A stretch of DNA of 45,267 nucleotides from an uncultured Bacteroidales bacterium. Its GTDB lineage: Bacteria > Bacteroidota > Bacteroidia > Bacteroidales > FEN-979. The first letter of the stretch is position 1, and every line of letters begins with the position of its first letter. The notes below the pieces were generated by a model. The model did not search any database, had not been told where the DNA came from, and saw nothing but the letters and a program-made list of their open reading frames with translations. A program made the translations under genes and the position numbers. The stretch is taken from NCBI GenBank assembly GCA_903915465.1, contig CAIWTA010000091.1:1-45267 (forward strand). Direction: 5' to 3'. Of the stretch, positions 1-11,878 are shown one piece after another.

Positions 1-2
1 CG

Positions 3-175
3 GTATGAAAGCATTGGTTACTTATTCGCGTAAGCGGCATGAGAAAAGCATGGGGCAAAAGCTTGCTGCAGAGATTGTTGCTGCATTTAAAGAAGAAGGT
101 GCAGCGTATAAAAGAAAAGAGGATACACACAGAATGGCAGAAGCAAACAAAGCATTCTCTCATTTCAGGTTTTAG
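3..175 (+). CDS. rpsG: 30S ribosomal protein S7, C-terminal part (truncated by window start)
   Basis: Open frame from the window edge reads [57 protein letters not shown]7 C-terminus directly upstream of fusA. Confidence 0.95.
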   Translation, partial: MKALVTYSRKRHEKSMGQKLAAEIVAAFKEEGAAYKRKEDTHRMAEANKAFSHFRF

Positions 176-235
176 TAATAATACTGACTTGGTTCATAAC
201 ACTTAAGAAAAGAAGATAGCGATTTAGTACAGACA

Positions 236-2344
236 ATGTCAGAGAAGTTAACAAATATCAGGAACATTGGCATTATGGCTCATATCGATGCTGGGAAAAC
301 CACTACGACTGAGCGTATTCTGTATTATACCGGGATCAATTACAAAATTGGTGAAGTTCATGATGGTACAGCTACTATGGACTGGATGGTTCAGGAACAG
401 GAGCGTGGAATCACAATTACTTCTGCTGCCACTACTGTTTATTGGGATTATCTGAAAGAAAAGTTCCGGATTAATATCATCGACACTCCCGGACATGTAG
501 ATTTTACAGTCGAGGTTGAGCGTTCACTCAGGATTCTCGATGGCGCTGTTGCACTTTTTTGTGCAGTTGGCGGTGTCGAACCTCAAAGTGAAACGGTTTG
601 GAAACAAGCCAATAAATATCATGTGCCCCGTATCTGTTTCATCAATAAAATGGATCGCACCGGGGCTGATTTTTTTAATGTCCTAAACCAAATTAAAGAA
701 AGACTGGGAGCCAACCCCATTCCTATTCAGATTCCGATTGGCTCTGAGGAAGAATTTACGGGGGTTGTAGATCTGGTTTCCAAGAAAGCCTTCATTTGGG
801 AAGACGAATCTCTTGGGAAAAATTATCATGAGATCGCAATACCTGATGATCTTCTGGAGTTGGTTGATATTTACCGGGCAAAATTAATTGAGGGTGCGGC
901 GGAAGAGAGCGATCAATTGCTCACAAAATATATTCAGGATCCTTCTTCCATCAGCGAAGATGAAATTAATGCAGCGATACGAAAAGCGACTATCGAGAAC
1001 AAGATAACACCTGTTATCTGTGGCGCAGCGTTTAAAAATAAAGGAATTCAACTGCTTATTGATTCAGTTATTAAATACCTTCCTTCACCACTTGAAATTC
1101 TTGCTGTAAAAGGAGTAAATCCATATACCAACAAGGAAGAATCACGTAACCCGGATCCTGACGCACCTTTTACTGCAATTGCCTTTAAGATCGCGACTGA
1201 TCCGTTTATGGGCAGAATAGCATTTTTCCGGGTTTATTCCGGAGCTCTTGATGCCGGGACAACAGTCTTGAACACTAATACTGATAAGAAAGAGCGTATC
1301 ATGCGACTTTTTCTGATGCACGCTAACAAACAAAATCCAATCAAGCGGATCGAAGCCGGTGAAATCGGTGCTGCAGTTGGATTAAAAGATATTCATACCG
1401 GTGATACACTCTGTGATGCTAAACATCCAATCATCTTGGAAATTATGGCATTTCCGGAGCCTGTTATTAATATGGCAATTGAGCCTAAGACACAGGATGA
1501 TTTGGATAAATTAATGGTGGCACTTAGGAAGTTATCTGAAGAAGACCCGACCTTTAAAGTAAAGGTTGATGATGAAACAGGACAAACAGTTATTAGCGGT
1601 ATGGGTGAACTTCACCTCGAAATCATTGCCGACCGTTTACGCAGGGAATTTAATATTGATTGTAGCCGTGGGAATCCACAAGTTGCATACAAAGAAGCAA
1701 TTACTAATAAGGTTCTTCACCATGAGGTGTATAAAAAACAAACCGGTGGAAAAGGTAAGTTTGCTGACCTAGTTATAGAAGTTTCTCCCGCAGATAAAGG
1801 AATTAAAGGTCTTCAATTTATTAATGAAATAAAAGGAGGAAACATTCCAAAGGAATTTATACCTGCGATAGAAAAGGGATTAAAATCCGGGTTACAGAAT
1901 GGCCCGATCATTGGCTATCCTATTGAAAGCATTAAGGTTAGGTTGATTGATGGATCATTTCATAGTGTTGATTCTGATGCTTTGGCTTTTCAGATTGCAG
2001 CCGGGATTGCTTTGAAAGAAGCTTGTAAGAAAGCGAAAGCTGTTTTATTGGAACCAATTATGCGATTTGAAATTGTAACCCCAAGCCAATATTTGGGAGA
2101 TGTTACAGGTGATCTTAATAAAAGAAGAGGACAGGTGGAAGAAGTTCAATCCAGAATGTTGGATCAGGTAATCCTGGGAAAGGTTCCTTTGTCTGAAATG
2201 TTTGGATACGTCACAACTTTACGCAGCGTAACTTCAGGAAGAGCAACTTGTATGCTTGAGTTCTCTCTTTACGGAGCGGCCCCGCAGGAAATTATGAATG
2301 AAGTTTTATTAAAGATGAGGGGATATGTTCCCTTATATCAATAA
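236..2344 (+). CDS. fusA: Elongation factor G
   Basis: [20 protein letters not shown]-loop, [13 protein letters not shown]; 702 aa. Confidence 0.98.
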   Translation: MSEKLTNIRNIGIMAHIDAGKTTTTERILYYTGINYKIGEVHDGTATMDWMVQEQERGITITSAATTVYWDYLKEKFRINIIDTPGHVDFTVEVERSLRILDGAVALFCAVGGVEPQSETVWKQANKYHVPRICFINKMDRTGADFFNVLNQIKERLGANPIPIQIPIGSEEEFTGVVDLVSKKAFIWEDESLGKNYHEIAIPDDLLELVDIYRAKLIEGAAEESDQLLTKYIQDPSSISEDEINAAIRKATIENKITPVICGAAFKNKGIQLLIDSVIKYLPSPLEILAVKGVNPYTNKEESRNPDPDAPFTAIAFKIATDPFMGRIAFFRVYSGALDAGTTVLNTNTDKKERIMRLFLMHANKQNPIKRIEAGEIGAAVGLKDIHTGDTLCDAKHPIILEIMAFPEPVINMAIEPKTQDDLDKLMVALRKLSEEDPTFKVKVDDETGQTVISGMGELHLEIIADRLRREFNIDCSRGNPQVAYKEAITNKVLHHEVYKKQTGGKGKFADLVIEVSPADKGIKGLQFINEIKGGNIPKEFIPAIEKGLKSGLQNGPIIGYPIESIKVRLIDGSFHSVDSDALAFQIAAGIALKEACKKAKAVLLEPIMRFEIVTPSQYLGDVTGDLNKRRGQVEEVQSRMLDQVILGKVPLSEMFGYVTTLRSVTSGRATCMLEFSLYGAAPQEIMNEVLLKMRGYVPLYQ

Positions 2345-2394
2345 TCATAAGCGATGACAGCCAGAAACTTGTTTCAACAATAAATATAAAAGAA

Positions 2395-2700
2395 GTGAGT
2401 CAGAGAATTAGAATAAAACTAAAGTCGTACGATTACAGCCTGGTTGATAAGTCAGCCGAGAAAATCGTAAAAACGGTGAAAGCAACAGGAGCTGTTGTTA
2501 GTGGTCCGATTCCATTACCCACGGACAAAAAGATTTTCACTGTCCTGAGGTCCACTTTTGTGAACAAAAAATCAAGGGAGCAATTCCAGCTTTGTTCTTA
2601 TAAACGGTTAATGGATATATATAGCACCACATCGAAAACTATCGATGCCCTGATGAAGCTTGAGCTTCCAAGTGGTGTTGAGGTAGAAATTAAGGTTTGA
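2395..2700 (+). CDS. rpsJ: 30S ribosomal protein S10 (GTG start)
   Basis: [41 protein letters not shown]; start of S10 operon. Confidence 0.98.
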   Translation: MSQRIRIKLKSYDYSLVDKSAEKIVKTVKATGAVVSGPIPLPTDKKIFTVLRSTFVNKKSREQFQLCSYKRLMDIYSTTSKTIDALMKLELPSGVEVEIKV

Positions 2701-2734
2701 TCGTAACTTTTATTGAACTGAAAAACAGATAGAG

Positions 2735-3364
2735 ATGTCAGGATTAATTGGAAAAAAAATTGGGATGACCAGCATTTACGATGCCAATGGGAAAAATGTT
2801 CCCTGCACGTTAATAGAAGCGGGTCCTTGTGTTGTAACTCAGGTGAGGTCTGTGGAGAAAGATGGGTATGATGCTATTCAACTTGCTTTTGAGGATAAGA
2901 AGGAAAAACATACTTCAAAAGCGATGAAAGGTCACTTTGCCAAAGCAGGGATTACTCCCAAGAAAGTGGTTTCTGAGTTCACCCGTTTTGAAGTTGGTCA
3001 CCAGAAACAATTTGGAGATATATTGAAGGTGGATATATTTGTTGAAGGAGAATTCATAGATGTGGTTGGTAAGTCAAAAGGAAAAGGCTTTCAGGGTGTT
3101 GTAAAACGTCACCATTTTCATGGAGTTGGCGCAGCAACACATGGACAGCATAACCGTTTGAGAGCTCCCGGTTCAGTTGGCGCTTCTTCCTGGCCTTCAA
3201 GAGTATTTCCGGGACTGCGGATGGCAGGCAGAATGGGAGGAAACAAAGTGAAAGTGATCAATCTTCAGGTATTGAAGATTATCGTTGATAAAAATTTAAT
3301 CCTGGTCAAAGGTGCTGTTCCGGGACATAATGGTTCATATGTAATTATTGAAAGATGGAATTAG
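2735..3364 (+). CDS. rplC: 50S ribosomal protein L3
   Basis: [29 protein letters not shown]; operon position. Confidence 0.98.
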   Translation: MSGLIGKKIGMTSIYDANGKNVPCTLIEAGPCVVTQVRSVEKDGYDAIQLAFEDKKEKHTSKAMKGHFAKAGITPKKVVSEFTRFEVGHQKQFGDILKVDIFVEGEFIDVVGKSKGKGFQGVVKRHHFHGVGAATHGQHNRLRAPGSVGASSWPSRVFPGLRMAGRMGGNKVKVINLQVLKIIVDKNLILVKGAVPGHNGSYVIIERWN

Positions 3365-3984
3365 AAGTATATAACATCAAAGGAGCTAAGACAGATAGAA
3401 AGGTCACGCTTGACGATACTATATTTGGTATTGAACCAAATGATCACGCGATTTATCTGGATGTAAAGCAGCATATGGCAAACAAACGCCAGGGAACGCA
3501 TGATTCATTAGAAAAATCAACGGTTTCTGGGAGTACTAAAAAACTTAAAAAGCAAAAAGGAACTGGCGGAGCACGTGCCGGCAGCATCAAGAATCCATTG
3601 TACAGGGGTGGTGCAAGAGTTTTTGGTCCTCATCCAAGAGATTACAACTTTAAACTGAATAAGAAGTTGAAGAAGCTTGCTCGCAAGTCTGCTTTTAGTT
3701 ATAAGTTAAAAGACAACGGCATCCTGGTTATGGAGGATTTTTCATTGGAAATTCCGAAAACCAAGGATTTCATTGAAATTTTGAAAAATTTCAAACTTAC
3801 AGGACAAAAAGCTTTATTGGTGATGTCAAATACAGATGTTAATGTTTTATTATCCGCAAGGAATTTGAAGAAGGTGAAAATCATTCGTGCATCCGACCTG
3901 AACACATATGAGATACTGGATGCGAAAATCATGTTAATTACTGAAAGTTCAGTGAAGGAAATTGAAAAAATCCATCAAAACTAA
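3355..3984 (+). CDS. rplD: 50S ribosomal protein L4
   Basis: [32 protein letters not shown]; overlaps rplC by 10 nt. Confidence 0.98.
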   Translation: MELEVYNIKGAKTDRKVTLDDTIFGIEPNDHAIYLDVKQHMANKRQGTHDSLEKSTVSGSTKKLKKQKGTGGARAGSIKNPLYRGGARVFGPHPRDYNFKLNKKLKKLARKSAFSYKLKDNGILVMEDFSLEIPKTKDFIEILKNFKLTGQKALLVMSNTDVNVLLSARNLKKVKIIRASDLNTYEILDAKIMLITESSVKEIEKIHQN

Positions 3985-4017
3985 TTCTGCGATTTACAAC
4001 TCCAACAATTATTAGCG

Positions 4018-4311
4018 ATGAGTAGTATTATTATCAAGCCGATTATTACCGAAAAAATGACCCACATGGGCGAGAAGCTCAACCGTTACGGGTTTAGGGT
4101 AGATAAAAAGGCAAATAAATTACAGATTAAACGAGCAATTATGGATTTATATGGTGTTGACGTTGTTGAGATCAATACCATGGTAGTGACAGGTAAAAGT
4201 AAGACCCGTTATTCCAAAACAGGTTTTATTGCCGGAAGATCCAGCTCTTATAAAAAAGCCATCATCACATTGGCACAAGGTGAAACTATTGATTTTTACA
4301 GCAATATTTAA
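4018..4311 (+). CDS. rplW: 50S ribosomal protein L23
   Basis: IIIKPIITEKMT; operon position. Confidence 0.96.
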   Translation: MSSIIIKPIITEKMTHMGEKLNRYGFRVDKKANKLQIKRAIMDLYGVDVVEINTMVVTGKSKTRYSKTGFIAGRSSSYKKAIITLAQGETIDFYSNI

Positions 4312-4315
4312 TTAA

Positions 4316-5140
4316 ATGGCGCTTAAGAAGTATAACCCAACAACCCCTGGTCAACGCTTTAAGCTGATCAGTTCGTTTGATGAAATAACAAGCGACAAGC
4401 CGGAAAAGAGCCTGATGCTCCCTAAACGCAGGACGGGTGGAAGAAACAACGAAGGAAAAATGACCATGCGTTACATGGGCGGTGGTCATAAACAGATGTA
4501 CAGAATCATCGACTTCAAGAGAGACAAAGAGGAAATTTCGGCAGTTGTGAAGACGATCGAGTATGATCCTAACAGAACTGCCAGAATAGCTCTTGTTGTT
4601 TATGCTGACGGTGAGAAGCGATATATCATTGCACCTCACGGTTTGAAAGTCGGGCAGGCCATCATTTCAGGGAAAGGTGTTGCACCAGAAATCGGGAATA
4701 CGCTTTATCTAAGTGAAATACCTTTTGGCACTGTTATTCATAATGTAGAGCTGAGGCCCGGGCAAGGTGCAAAAATGGTCAGAAGTGGCGGTACTTACGC
4801 ACAATTGATGTCGAGAGATGGTAAATTTGCTATTCTTAAGATGCCATCGGGAGAAACCCGTATGATTCTTCAAGCCTGCAAAGCAACGATCGGGATGGTT
4901 TCAAACACTGACCATAACCTGGAGTCTTCAGGGAAAGCAGGAAGAAGCCGTTGGTTAGGAAGAAGACCTCGTACGCGTGGTGTTGTAATGAACCCGGTTG
5001 ACCATCCGATGGGCGGAGGTGAAGGAAGAGCTACAGGCGGGCATCCCAGATCACGGAAAGGAATTCCTGCAAAGGGCTACAAGACACGTTCGAAGAAAAA
5101 GAGCAGCAACAAGTACATCGTCGAAAAAAGAAAGAAATAA
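4316..5140 (+). CDS. rplB: 50S ribosomal protein L2
   Basis: [47 protein letters not shown]. Confidence 0.99.
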   Translation: MALKKYNPTTPGQRFKLISSFDEITSDKPEKSLMLPKRRTGGRNNEGKMTMRYMGGGHKQMYRIIDFKRDKEEISAVVKTIEYDPNRTARIALVVYADGEKRYIIAPHGLKVGQAIISGKGVAPEIGNTLYLSEIPFGTVIHNVELRPGQGAKMVRSGGTYAQLMSRDGKFAILKMPSGETRMILQACKATIGMVSNTDHNLESSGKAGRSRWLGRRPRTRGVVMNPVDHPMGGGEGRATGGHPRSRKGIPAKGYKTRSKKKSSNKYIVEKRKK

Positions 5141-5158
5141 TATTAATAATCTCTTGAT

Positions 5159-5437
5159 ATGAGTCGTTCTCTTAAGAAAGGTCCTTTCATTAATTATAAA
5201 TTAGAAAAGAAAGTCATCGAGGCTTCTGAAACTAAAAAGAAGACCGTAATCAAAACCTGGTCAAGGGGCTCCATGATATCTCCGGATTTTGTTGGGCAGA
5301 CCATTGCTGTATACAATGGGAATAAGTTTATCCCGGTATATGTAACTGAAAATATGGTGGGTCATAAACTTGGAGAATTTGCTCCAACTCGTATTTTCAG
5401 AGGACATGCAGGAAATAAAGATAAAGGTAAGAAATAA
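5159..5437 (+). CDS. rpsS: 30S ribosomal protein S19
   Basis: [33 protein letters not shown]. Confidence 0.98.
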   Translation: MSRSLKKGPFINYKLEKKVIEASETKKKTVIKTWSRGSMISPDFVGQTIAVYNGNKFIPVYVTENMVGHKLGEFAPTRIFRGHAGNKDKGKK

Positions 5438-5455
5438 GAATAATCTCACGACATT

Positions 5456-5896
5456 ATGGGCGTTAAAATTCATAACAGAGCCGAAAAGCGTAAAGAGGAA
5501 AAAAAGAACCTTTACTTTGCGAGGCTGAACAGCTGTCCTACTTCTCCACGAAAAATGAGATTGATAGCTGATATGATCCGAGGCAAAAAGGTAGAACTTG
5601 CTTTACATCTGCTGAAAAATTCACCGCAAGCTTCAAGTGAAAGGTTGCATAAACTGCTTTTATCTGCAATAGCTAACTGGCAAGCTAAGAATGAAGGGGT
5701 TCGTTTGGAAGAAAGCGACCTTTACATTTCAGAAATTTTTGTGGACAGTGGAAGGATGTTAAAACGGATTCATACTGCACCGCAAGGGCGTGCACATCGT
5801 ATCCGGAAACGTTCCAACCATGTAACTTTGTACGTAGATAGCCGAAATCCTACTACGAAAGAATTAGAAGAAGCAATTACAGAAACAAAAGCATAA
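5456..5896 (+). CDS. rplV: 50S ribosomal protein L22
   Basis: CPTSPRKMRLIADMIRGKKVELAL; APQGRAHRIRKRSNH. Confidence 0.97.
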   Translation: MGVKIHNRAEKRKEEKKNLYFARLNSCPTSPRKMRLIADMIRGKKVELALHLLKNSPQASSERLHKLLLSAIANWQAKNEGVRLEESDLYISEIFVDSGRMLKRIHTAPQGRAHRIRKRSNHVTLYVDSRNPTTKELEEAITETKA

Positions 5897-5926
5897 CGAA
5901 CACTTGAATAATTAAAAGAGATTTTA

Positions 5927-6694
5927 ATGGGACAAAAGACAAATCCAATTGCGAACAGGTTAGGGATAATCCGTGGGTGGGATTCAAACTGGTACGGAGG
6001 AAAAAACTTTGCCTCCAAACTGATAGAAGATGACCAGATAAGGAAATATCTCAATGCTCGTCTTTCTAAAGCGGGAATTTCTAAGATTGTTATTGAAAGA
6101 ACATTGAAATTAGTTACTGTGACTATTCATACAGCCAGGCCAGGGATAATCATTGGCAAAGGTGGCACGGAGGTTGATAAGTTGAAGGAGGAGTTGAAGA
6201 AGGTTACTAAGAAGGAGATCCAGATTAACATTTCTGAGATCAAGCGCCCGGAGATGGACTCAGTAATTGTTGCGAATACAGTAGCCAGCCAGATCGAGGG
6301 AAGAATTTCTTACCGCAGGGCGATCAAAACTTCGATTGCTTCCGCCATTCGTATGGGTGCTGAAGGAATTAAGATTTTGATTTCCGGCCGTGTTGGAGGT
6401 GCTGAAATGGCACGTCGTGAGCAGCATAAGGAAGGAAGAATCCCTTTACACACATTCCGTGCTGATATTGATTATGCAACTGCCGAAGCTCATACTACTT
6501 ATGGAAGAATTGGAATTAAAGTCTGGATTTGTAAAGGTGAAATATATGGTAGGCCAGATCTTATGCCAGCAGCACCAGTTGGCATGAAGATTAAACCCGG
6601 TGGAGGGCCTCATTCGAAAGGTGAAAGGGGAGAACGCGGTGATCGAGGCGATCGCAATGATCGTGGAAGGAATAAACCCAGGGGCAGAAAGTAA
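5927..6694 (+). CDS. rpsC: 30S ribosomal protein S3
   Basis: [47 protein letters not shown]; repetitive Gly/Arg/Asp tail. Confidence 0.98.
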   Translation: MGQKTNPIANRLGIIRGWDSNWYGGKNFASKLIEDDQIRKYLNARLSKAGISKIVIERTLKLVTVTIHTARPGIIIGKGGTEVDKLKEELKKVTKKEIQINISEIKRPEMDSVIVANTVASQIEGRISYRRAIKTSIASAIRMGAEGIKILISGRVGGAEMARREQHKEGRIPLHTFRADIDYATAEAHTTYGRIGIKVWICKGEIYGRPDLMPAAPVGMKIKPGGGPHSKGERGERGDRGDRNDRGRNKPRGRK

Positions 6695-6725
6695 ACGAAA
6701 TCCAAAATATTTTAAATAAATTATA

Positions 6726-7154
6726 ATGTTACAACCTAAAAAGACCAAATACAGGAAGCAGCAGAAAGGGAAGATGAAAGGTAATGCCCAGCGGGGGCAT
6801 ACACTTGCCTTCGGTTCTTTCGGTATAAAAACGTTGGATGAGGCCTGGATGACAGGTCGTCAAATTGAATCTGCCCGACAGGCAATCACCCGTTATATGA
6901 AACGTGAAGGGCAACTCTGGATTCGTATTTTCCCCGACAAACCAGTCACAAAAAAACCAGCGGAAGTCCGTATGGGAAAAGGGAAAGGTGCTCCAGAATA
7001 TTTTGTTGCGAGAGTTAATCCTGGTAGAATTCTTTTTGAAATTGAAGGAGTTTCTTTAGCTATTGCAAAGGAAGCTTTGCGGTTGGGTGCCCAGAAACTC
7101 CCGGTGATGACCAAGATCGTTATTCGCAACGATTTTGAAGAGGTAACGGTATAA
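6726..7154 (+). CDS. rplP: 50S ribosomal protein L16
   Basis: [53 protein letters not shown]. Confidence 0.98.
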   Translation: MLQPKKTKYRKQQKGKMKGNAQRGHTLAFGSFGIKTLDEAWMTGRQIESARQAITRYMKREGQLWIRIFPDKPVTKKPAEVRMGKGKGAPEYFVARVNPGRILFEIEGVSLAIAKEALRLGAQKLPVMTKIVIRNDFEEVTV

Positions 7155-7199
7155 GGCTACATCAGGTTCAAAATCATACTTAACGCTTTTTTAAAAAAA

Positions 7200-7418
7200 A
7201 TGGAACAAAAAGTAATCAGAGAGCTAACAACCGGTGAAATCATCGAACGTTTAGACGAAGAAAAAAAGCAGCTGACAAAGCTGAAGCTGAACCATGCTGT
7301 ATCTCCATTAGAGAATCCTAATAAAATTAAGGTTTACAGGAAAACAATTGCACGGCTTGAAACCGAGATGAGAAGAAGAATTCTTGAAGGAGAACAGAAA
7401 AACAAGGGCAACAAATAA
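7200..7418 (+). CDS. rpmC: 50S ribosomal protein L29
   Basis: 72 aa; position between L16 and S17; L29-like helical sequence with NPNKIKVYRKTIARLETEM. Confidence 0.93.
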   Translation: MEQKVIRELTTGEIIERLDEEKKQLTKLKLNHAVSPLENPNKIKVYRKTIARLETEMRRRILEGEQKNKGNK

Positions 7419-7430
7419 CTTATAGCAGAA

Positions 7431-7688
7431 ATGGAAAACAGAAACCTGAGAAAGGAAAAAGTTGGTCTCGTGGTCAGTAATAAGATGGAGAAATCCATTG
7501 TGGTAGAGATCGAACGAAAAGTTAAACATCCGAAATACGGAAAGTTTGTAAAAAAAAGTTCCCGGTTCGTTGCACATGATGAAAATAATGAATGCAGCGA
7601 AGGCGATAAGGTGAAAATAGCCGAAACCCGCCCACTGAGTAAAAATAAATGTTGGAGACTTGTCGAAGTAATAGAAAAAGTAAAATAG
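7431..7688 (+). CDS. rpsQ: 30S ribosomal protein S17
   Basis: [34 protein letters not shown]. Confidence 0.97.
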   Translation: MENRNLRKEKVGLVVSNKMEKSIVVEIERKVKHPKYGKFVKKSSRFVAHDENNECSEGDKVKIAETRPLSKNKCWRLVEVIEKVK

Positions 7689-7690
7689 CC

Positions 7691-8059
7691 ATGGTACAGC
7701 AAGAATCAAGACTAACGGTTGCAGATAACAGTGGAGCAAAGGAAGTCCTTTGCATCCGGGTTCTTGGAGGAACCGGGAAACGTTATGCATCCATCGGTGA
7801 TAAGATCGTTGTTACAGTCAAAAACGCCTTGCCTTCAGGGAACATTAAGAAAGGTACTGTTTCAAGAGCAGTTGTTGTCAGGACAAAAAAAGAGATCCGC
7901 AGAAGTGATGGATCCTACATTCGTTTTGATGACAATGCAGTTGTGTTGCTTAATGCTGCCGGTGAAATGATAGGAACCCGTATTTTCGGACCAGTAGCAA
8001 GGGAGTTACGGGAGAAACAGTTTATGAAAATTATTTCTTTGGCACCTGAAGTGCTTTAA
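7691..8059 (+). CDS. rplN: 50S ribosomal protein L14 (start refined from the 7649 ORF)
   Basis: [27 protein letters not shown] begins at ATG 7691; [25 protein letters not shown]. Confidence 0.98.
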   Translation: MVQQESRLTVADNSGAKEVLCIRVLGGTGKRYASIGDKIVVTVKNALPSGNIKKGTVSRAVVVRTKKEIRRSDGSYIRFDDNAVVLLNAAGEMIGTRIFGPVARELREKQFMKIISLAPEVL

Positions 8060-8075
8060 GTATATCTAACCAACT

Positions 8076-8399
8076 ATGCAAACGAAATTACATATTAAAA
8101 AGGGTGACACGGTAATGATTATTGCCGGGGATTCCAAGGGGCAACAAGGGAAAATCCTGAAAGTGCATATTGAAAAAAGTAAGGCCATAGTAGAAGGTAT
8201 CAATTTGGTTTCTAAACATACGAAACCAAACGCCAAAAGCCCTCAGGGTGGAATTTTGAAAAAAGAGGCTCCGGTACATATTTCTAACCTTATGGTTATT
8301 GATTCTTCCGGGAAACCAACCCGAACCGGCAGAAAGATCGACCCAAAGAAAAATAAGTTGGTACGTTATTCTAAAAAAACAGGGGAGGTAATTAAATAA
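8076..8399 (+). CDS. rplX: 50S ribosomal protein L24
   Basis: [25 protein letters not shown]. Confidence 0.97.
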   Translation: MQTKLHIKKGDTVMIIAGDSKGQQGKILKVHIEKSKAIVEGINLVSKHTKPNAKSPQGGILKKEAPVHISNLMVIDSSGKPTRTGRKIDPKKNKLVRYSKKTGEVIK

Positions 8400-8950
8400 T
8401 GGCTTACACACCAAGATTGAAAGAAAAGTATTCGAAAGAAATTCTTCCGGCATTGATGGCTCAGTTTAGCTATACAAGCCCGATGCAGGCACCAAGAATC
8501 CTTAAGATATGTGTTAACCAAGGATTGGGTATCGCCATCACTGATAAAAAATTCATCGATAATGGTATCAGCGAGATGACAATGATTACGGGGCAGAAAG
8601 CTGTTGCAACCAAGTCGAAGAAAGACATTTCCAATTTCAAACTTCGTAAGGGAATGCCCATTGGTGTTCGTGTAACTTTACGAGGAAATAAAATGTATGA
8701 ATTCCTTGATCGGCTTATCTCAGTGTCAATTCCTCGTGTCCGAGATTTCAGGGGCATTGGTGATAAAGGATTTGATGGACGTGGGAATTATACACTCGGT
8801 ATTTCTGAGCAGATTATATTCCCGGAAATAGAGATCGATAAAGTCGTCAAGATGAATGGATTGGACATAACATTTGTCACATCTGCTAACTCTGACCGTG
8901 AAGCCCAATCATTACTTAAAGAATTCGGATTACCTTTTAAAACTAAATAA
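8399..8950 (+). CDS. rplE: 50S ribosomal protein L5
   Basis: [46 protein letters not shown]. Confidence 0.98.
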   Translation: MAYTPRLKEKYSKEILPALMAQFSYTSPMQAPRILKICVNQGLGIAITDKKFIDNGISEMTMITGQKAVATKSKKDISNFKLRKGMPIGVRVTLRGNKMYEFLDRLISVSIPRVRDFRGIGDKGFDGRGNYTLGISEQIIFPEIEIDKVVKMNGLDITFVTSANSDREAQSLLKEFGLPFKTK

Positions 8951-8954
8951 CGAT

Positions 8955-9224
8955 ATGGCAAAAGAATCAATCAAAGCCAGAGAGAAGAAAAGAGAAGACC
9001 TGGTTGCAAAATATGCTGATAAAAGAAAGGCACTGAAAGAAGCAGGTGATTTTATTGGTTTACAGAAGTTGCCAAGGAATGCCTCTCCCGTGCGTTTGCA
9101 CAACCGTTGCAAACTTACTGGTCGTCCTAAAGGTTATATGAGGATGTTTGGGGTTTCCCGTATCAATTTCAGAGAGATGGCACTGAAAGGTTTGATTCCT
9201 GGAGTAAGGAAGGCAAGTTGGTAA
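8955..9224 (+). CDS. rpsN: 30S ribosomal protein S14 (start refined; zinc-ligand-free form)
   Basis: [24 protein letters not shown] at ATG 8955; [27 protein letters not shown]. Confidence 0.97.
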   Translation: MAKESIKAREKKREDLVAKYADKRKALKEAGDFIGLQKLPRNASPVRLHNRCKLTGRPKGYMRMFGVSRINFREMALKGLIPGVRKASW

Positions 9225-9261
9225 AAGAAAATAAACACAAACAATAATAGGAAAATAGATC

Positions 9262-9660
9262 ATGGTTACGGATCCCATTGCAGATTATTTAACAAGAATC
9301 AGGAACGCCGTGATGGCTAATCACCGGATTGTTGAAATTCCATCTTCAAATTTGAAGAAGGAGATGACGAAAATTCTCTTTGAAAAAGGATATATCCTGA
9401 ATTTTAAATTCGAAGAAGAGACAAAACCTGGAGTTATCAAAATTGCATTAAAATACCACCCTGTTACAAAGGTATCGGCGATCAGTTCCTTGTCCAGGAT
9501 CAGTAAACCCGGTCTCAGGAAATATGTGAATGCTGAGCATTTACCACGGGTATTGAACGGGCTTGGTATAGCAATCATTTCTACATCTCATGGAATGATG
9601 ACCGATAAGGAAGCCAGACCGAAAAAAATCGGTGGTGAAGTTTTATGTTACATCAGTTAA
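9262..9660 (+). CDS. rpsH: 30S ribosomal protein S8
   Basis: [36 protein letters not shown]. Confidence 0.98.
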   Translation: MVTDPIADYLTRIRNAVMANHRIVEIPSSNLKKEMTKILFEKGYILNFKFEEETKPGVIKIALKYHPVTKVSAISSLSRISKPGLRKYVNAEHLPRVLNGLGIAIISTSHGMMTDKEARPKKIGGEVLCYIS

Positions 9661-9679
9661 TTGAAGAGGAGACCAGTAA

Positions 9680-10237
9680 ATGTCAAGAATAGGAAAATTA
9701 CCGATTCCTTTGCCAGATGGAGTGAAAGTTGATATTTCCAAAACTAACCTCGTTATGGTACAAGGTAAACTCGGAAAACTTTTTCAGCAAGTAGACCCGA
9801 AAATTACAATAAAAGTAGAAGACAATAACCTTATTGTCCATAGAAACTCTGAGGCACAGGACGACCGTGCAAAGCATGGTTTATATCGTTCCTTGCTTTT
9901 TAATATGGTGAAGGGTGTAAGTGAAGGTTATACCATCGTTCAGGAATTGATAGGGGTTGGTTATAAAGCAACTGCCAAAGGTCAGCAATTAGAGCTCTCT
10001 CTGGGTTATTCACACAACATTCTCATGGAATTACCCGAAGAGGTTAAGGTTGAAACAACAGCAGAAAGGGGTAAGAATAATACTATTATTTTGAAATCCA
10101 ACGACAAACAATTGATTGGACAGGTAGCTGCAAAAATACGGTCACTTCGCAAACCTGAACCATACAAGGGTAAGGGTATACGTTTTATGGGTGAAGAAAT
10201 CAAGAAGAAAGCAGGGAAATCTGCTTCAAGCCAGTAA
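9680..10237 (+). CDS. rplF: 50S ribosomal protein L6
   Basis: MSRIGKLPIPLPDGV; RKPEPYKGKGIRF. Confidence 0.98.
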   Translation: MSRIGKLPIPLPDGVKVDISKTNLVMVQGKLGKLFQQVDPKITIKVEDNNLIVHRNSEAQDDRAKHGLYRSLLFNMVKGVSEGYTIVQELIGVGYKATAKGQQLELSLGYSHNILMELPEEVKVETTAERGKNNTIILKSNDKQLIGQVAAKIRSLRKPEPYKGKGIRFMGEEIKKKAGKSASSQ

Positions 10238-10268
10238 AATTGGAATTATCAGTTAAAATCGAGGTATA

Positions 10269-10631
10269 ATGGCAATCAAAAATAAAAAAGAATTTAGAAG
10301 ATTCAGGATCAAAAAAAGGGTTCGGAAGGTAGTTCATGGAACTCCTGAAAGGCCTCGAATGAGCGTTTTCAGAAGCAATAAAGCAATTTATGTTCAACTG
10401 ATCGATGATCTTTCAGGAAAAACGCTTGTTGCTGCCTCCACTCAAGCTGAGCAATTTACTTCTCAGAAAATCGCGAAAATTGAGCAAGCCAAACAAGTTG
10501 GTAAAATAATTGCACAAAAAGCAATTGAAGCAGGCATCAACACAGTAGTTTTTGATCGTAATGGTTATTTGTATCATGGCAGGGTTAAATCACTGGCAGA
10601 AGCTGCCAGGGAAGGTGGCCTGAAATTCTAA
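10269..10631 (+). CDS. rplR: 50S ribosomal protein L18
   Basis: [45 protein letters not shown]. Confidence 0.97.
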   Translation: MAIKNKKEFRRFRIKKRVRKVVHGTPERPRMSVFRSNKAIYVQLIDDLSGKTLVAASTQAEQFTSQKIAKIEQAKQVGKIIAQKAIEAGINTVVFDRNGYLYHGRVKSLAEAAREGGLKF

Positions 10632-10640
10632 AATATAATT

Positions 10641-11159
10641 ATGTCAAACGTAAACGTAAAAAGAGTAAAATCAAGTGAGATTGAATTCAAGGATCGCCTT
10701 GTAAGCATCCAGAGGGTTACAAAAGTCACTAAAGGAGGAAGAACCTTCAGTTTTTCTGCAATCGTTGTGGTTGGAAATGAAAACGGTGTTGTGGGTTACG
10801 GGCTTGGTAAAGCAAAAGAAGTAACCGCTGCCATTGCAAAAGGCATTGATGATGCAAAGAAAAACCTCATCAAAGTTCCCATTTTAAAAGGGACAATTCC
10901 ACATGATCAGCTAGGGAAATATAGTGGTGCTCTGGTATATATCAAACCTGCTTCTCCCGGAACCGGAGTCATCGCAGGTGGTGCCATGCGTGCTGTCTTG
11001 GAAAGTGTTGGCGTTAAAGATGTACTCGCAAAATCAAAAGGGTCATCCAACCCTCATAGTGTTGTCAAAGCAACTATTAATGCACTGATAAAGATGCGCG
11101 ATCCACATACTATTGCACAACTCAGGGGGGTTGACCTCTCCAAAGTATTTAATGGGTAG
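10641..11159 (+). CDS. rpsE: 30S ribosomal protein S5
   Basis: [37 protein letters not shown]. Confidence 0.98.
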   Translation: MSNVNVKRVKSSEIEFKDRLVSIQRVTKVTKGGRTFSFSAIVVVGNENGVVGYGLGKAKEVTAAIAKGIDDAKKNLIKVPILKGTIPHDQLGKYSGALVYIKPASPGTGVIAGGAMRAVLESVGVKDVLAKSKGSSNPHSVVKATINALIKMRDPHTIAQLRGVDLSKVFNG

Positions 11160-11194
11160 GAAAAGATCAAACAATATCAATCCGGAAGAGAAAA

Positions 11195-11374
11195 ATGAAA
11201 AAGATCAAAATAACGCAAATCAGAAGTGGAATTGGAAGACCTTTAAGGCAGAAACGAACCCTTCTTGCATTGGGGATAAGAAAACTTCAACATTCGGTAG
11301 AAAAAGAGGCCACACCTCAGATTCTTGGAATGGTTGTAAAAGTTCAGCATCTTGTGAAAGTTGAGGAGCTGTGA
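11195..11374 (+). CDS. rpmD: 50S ribosomal protein L30 (59 aa, absent from the ORF track)
   Basis: Manual translation MKKIKITQIRSGIGRPLRQKRTLLALGIRKLQHSVEKEATPQILGMVVKVQHLVKVEEL*; position between S5 and L15. Confidence 0.95.
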   Translation: MKKIKITQIRSGIGRPLRQKRTLLALGIRKLQHSVEKEATPQILGMVVKVQHLVKVEEL

Positions 11375-11418
11375 GTATATAGAGTATTAAGGTAATCATT
11401 TGATAAACTTAGCATAAA

Positions 11419-11865
11419 ATGGATTTAAGTAATCTGAAACCGGCTAAAGGTTCAACAAAGTCGTCAAAAAGAATAGGCAGAGGGCAGGGGTCCGGTAAAG
11501 GTGGAACATCAACCAGAGGACATAAAGGTGCTCAGTCCAGGTCAGGCTATTCGAGAAAACCAGGATTTGAAGGAGGCCAGATGCCATTGGTAAGAAGGGT
11601 TCCGAAATTTGGTTTTAAAAATTTTAACCGTGTCGAATACAAAGGGATAAATCTCGATGTTTTACAAGGAATATTCGAAAAACAGAACATTTCAGTGATT
11701 ACCAAAGAGGTGTTGTTGTCGAACGGGTATGTTTCCAAAAGTGATCGAATAAAGATTCTTGGGCGTGGTGAATTGAAAGCCAAATTAGAAATTACTGTTC
11801 ACGCTTTTTCTGCCTCTGCAAAGAAAGCTATTGAAGAAATGGGTGGTATTGCGAACACTATTTAA
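11419..11865 (+). CDS. rplO: 50S ribosomal protein L15
   Basis: KRIGRGQGSGKGGTSTRGHKGAQSRSG; GFEGGQMPLVRRVPKFGF. Confidence 0.98.
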   Translation: MDLSNLKPAKGSTKSSKRIGRGQGSGKGGTSTRGHKGAQSRSGYSRKPGFEGGQMPLVRRVPKFGFKNFNRVEYKGINLDVLQGIFEKQNISVITKEVLLSNGYVSKSDRIKILGRGELKAKLEITVHAFSASAKKAIEEMGGIANTI

Positions 11866-11878
11866 TAAACCGTTCTGA

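Noticed and set aside
7308-7790. Minus-strand ORFs of 160, 122 and 77 aa over rpmC/rpsQ/rplN
   Set aside because: Antisense frames through well-supported ribosomal genes; Phe/Leu/Ser-rich composition typical of shadow ORFs.
11113-11364. 83-aa plus-strand ORF in the track between rpsE and rplO
   Set aside because: Out of frame with the real rpmD (11195-11374); the sequence has no ribosomal or other recognisable motif.
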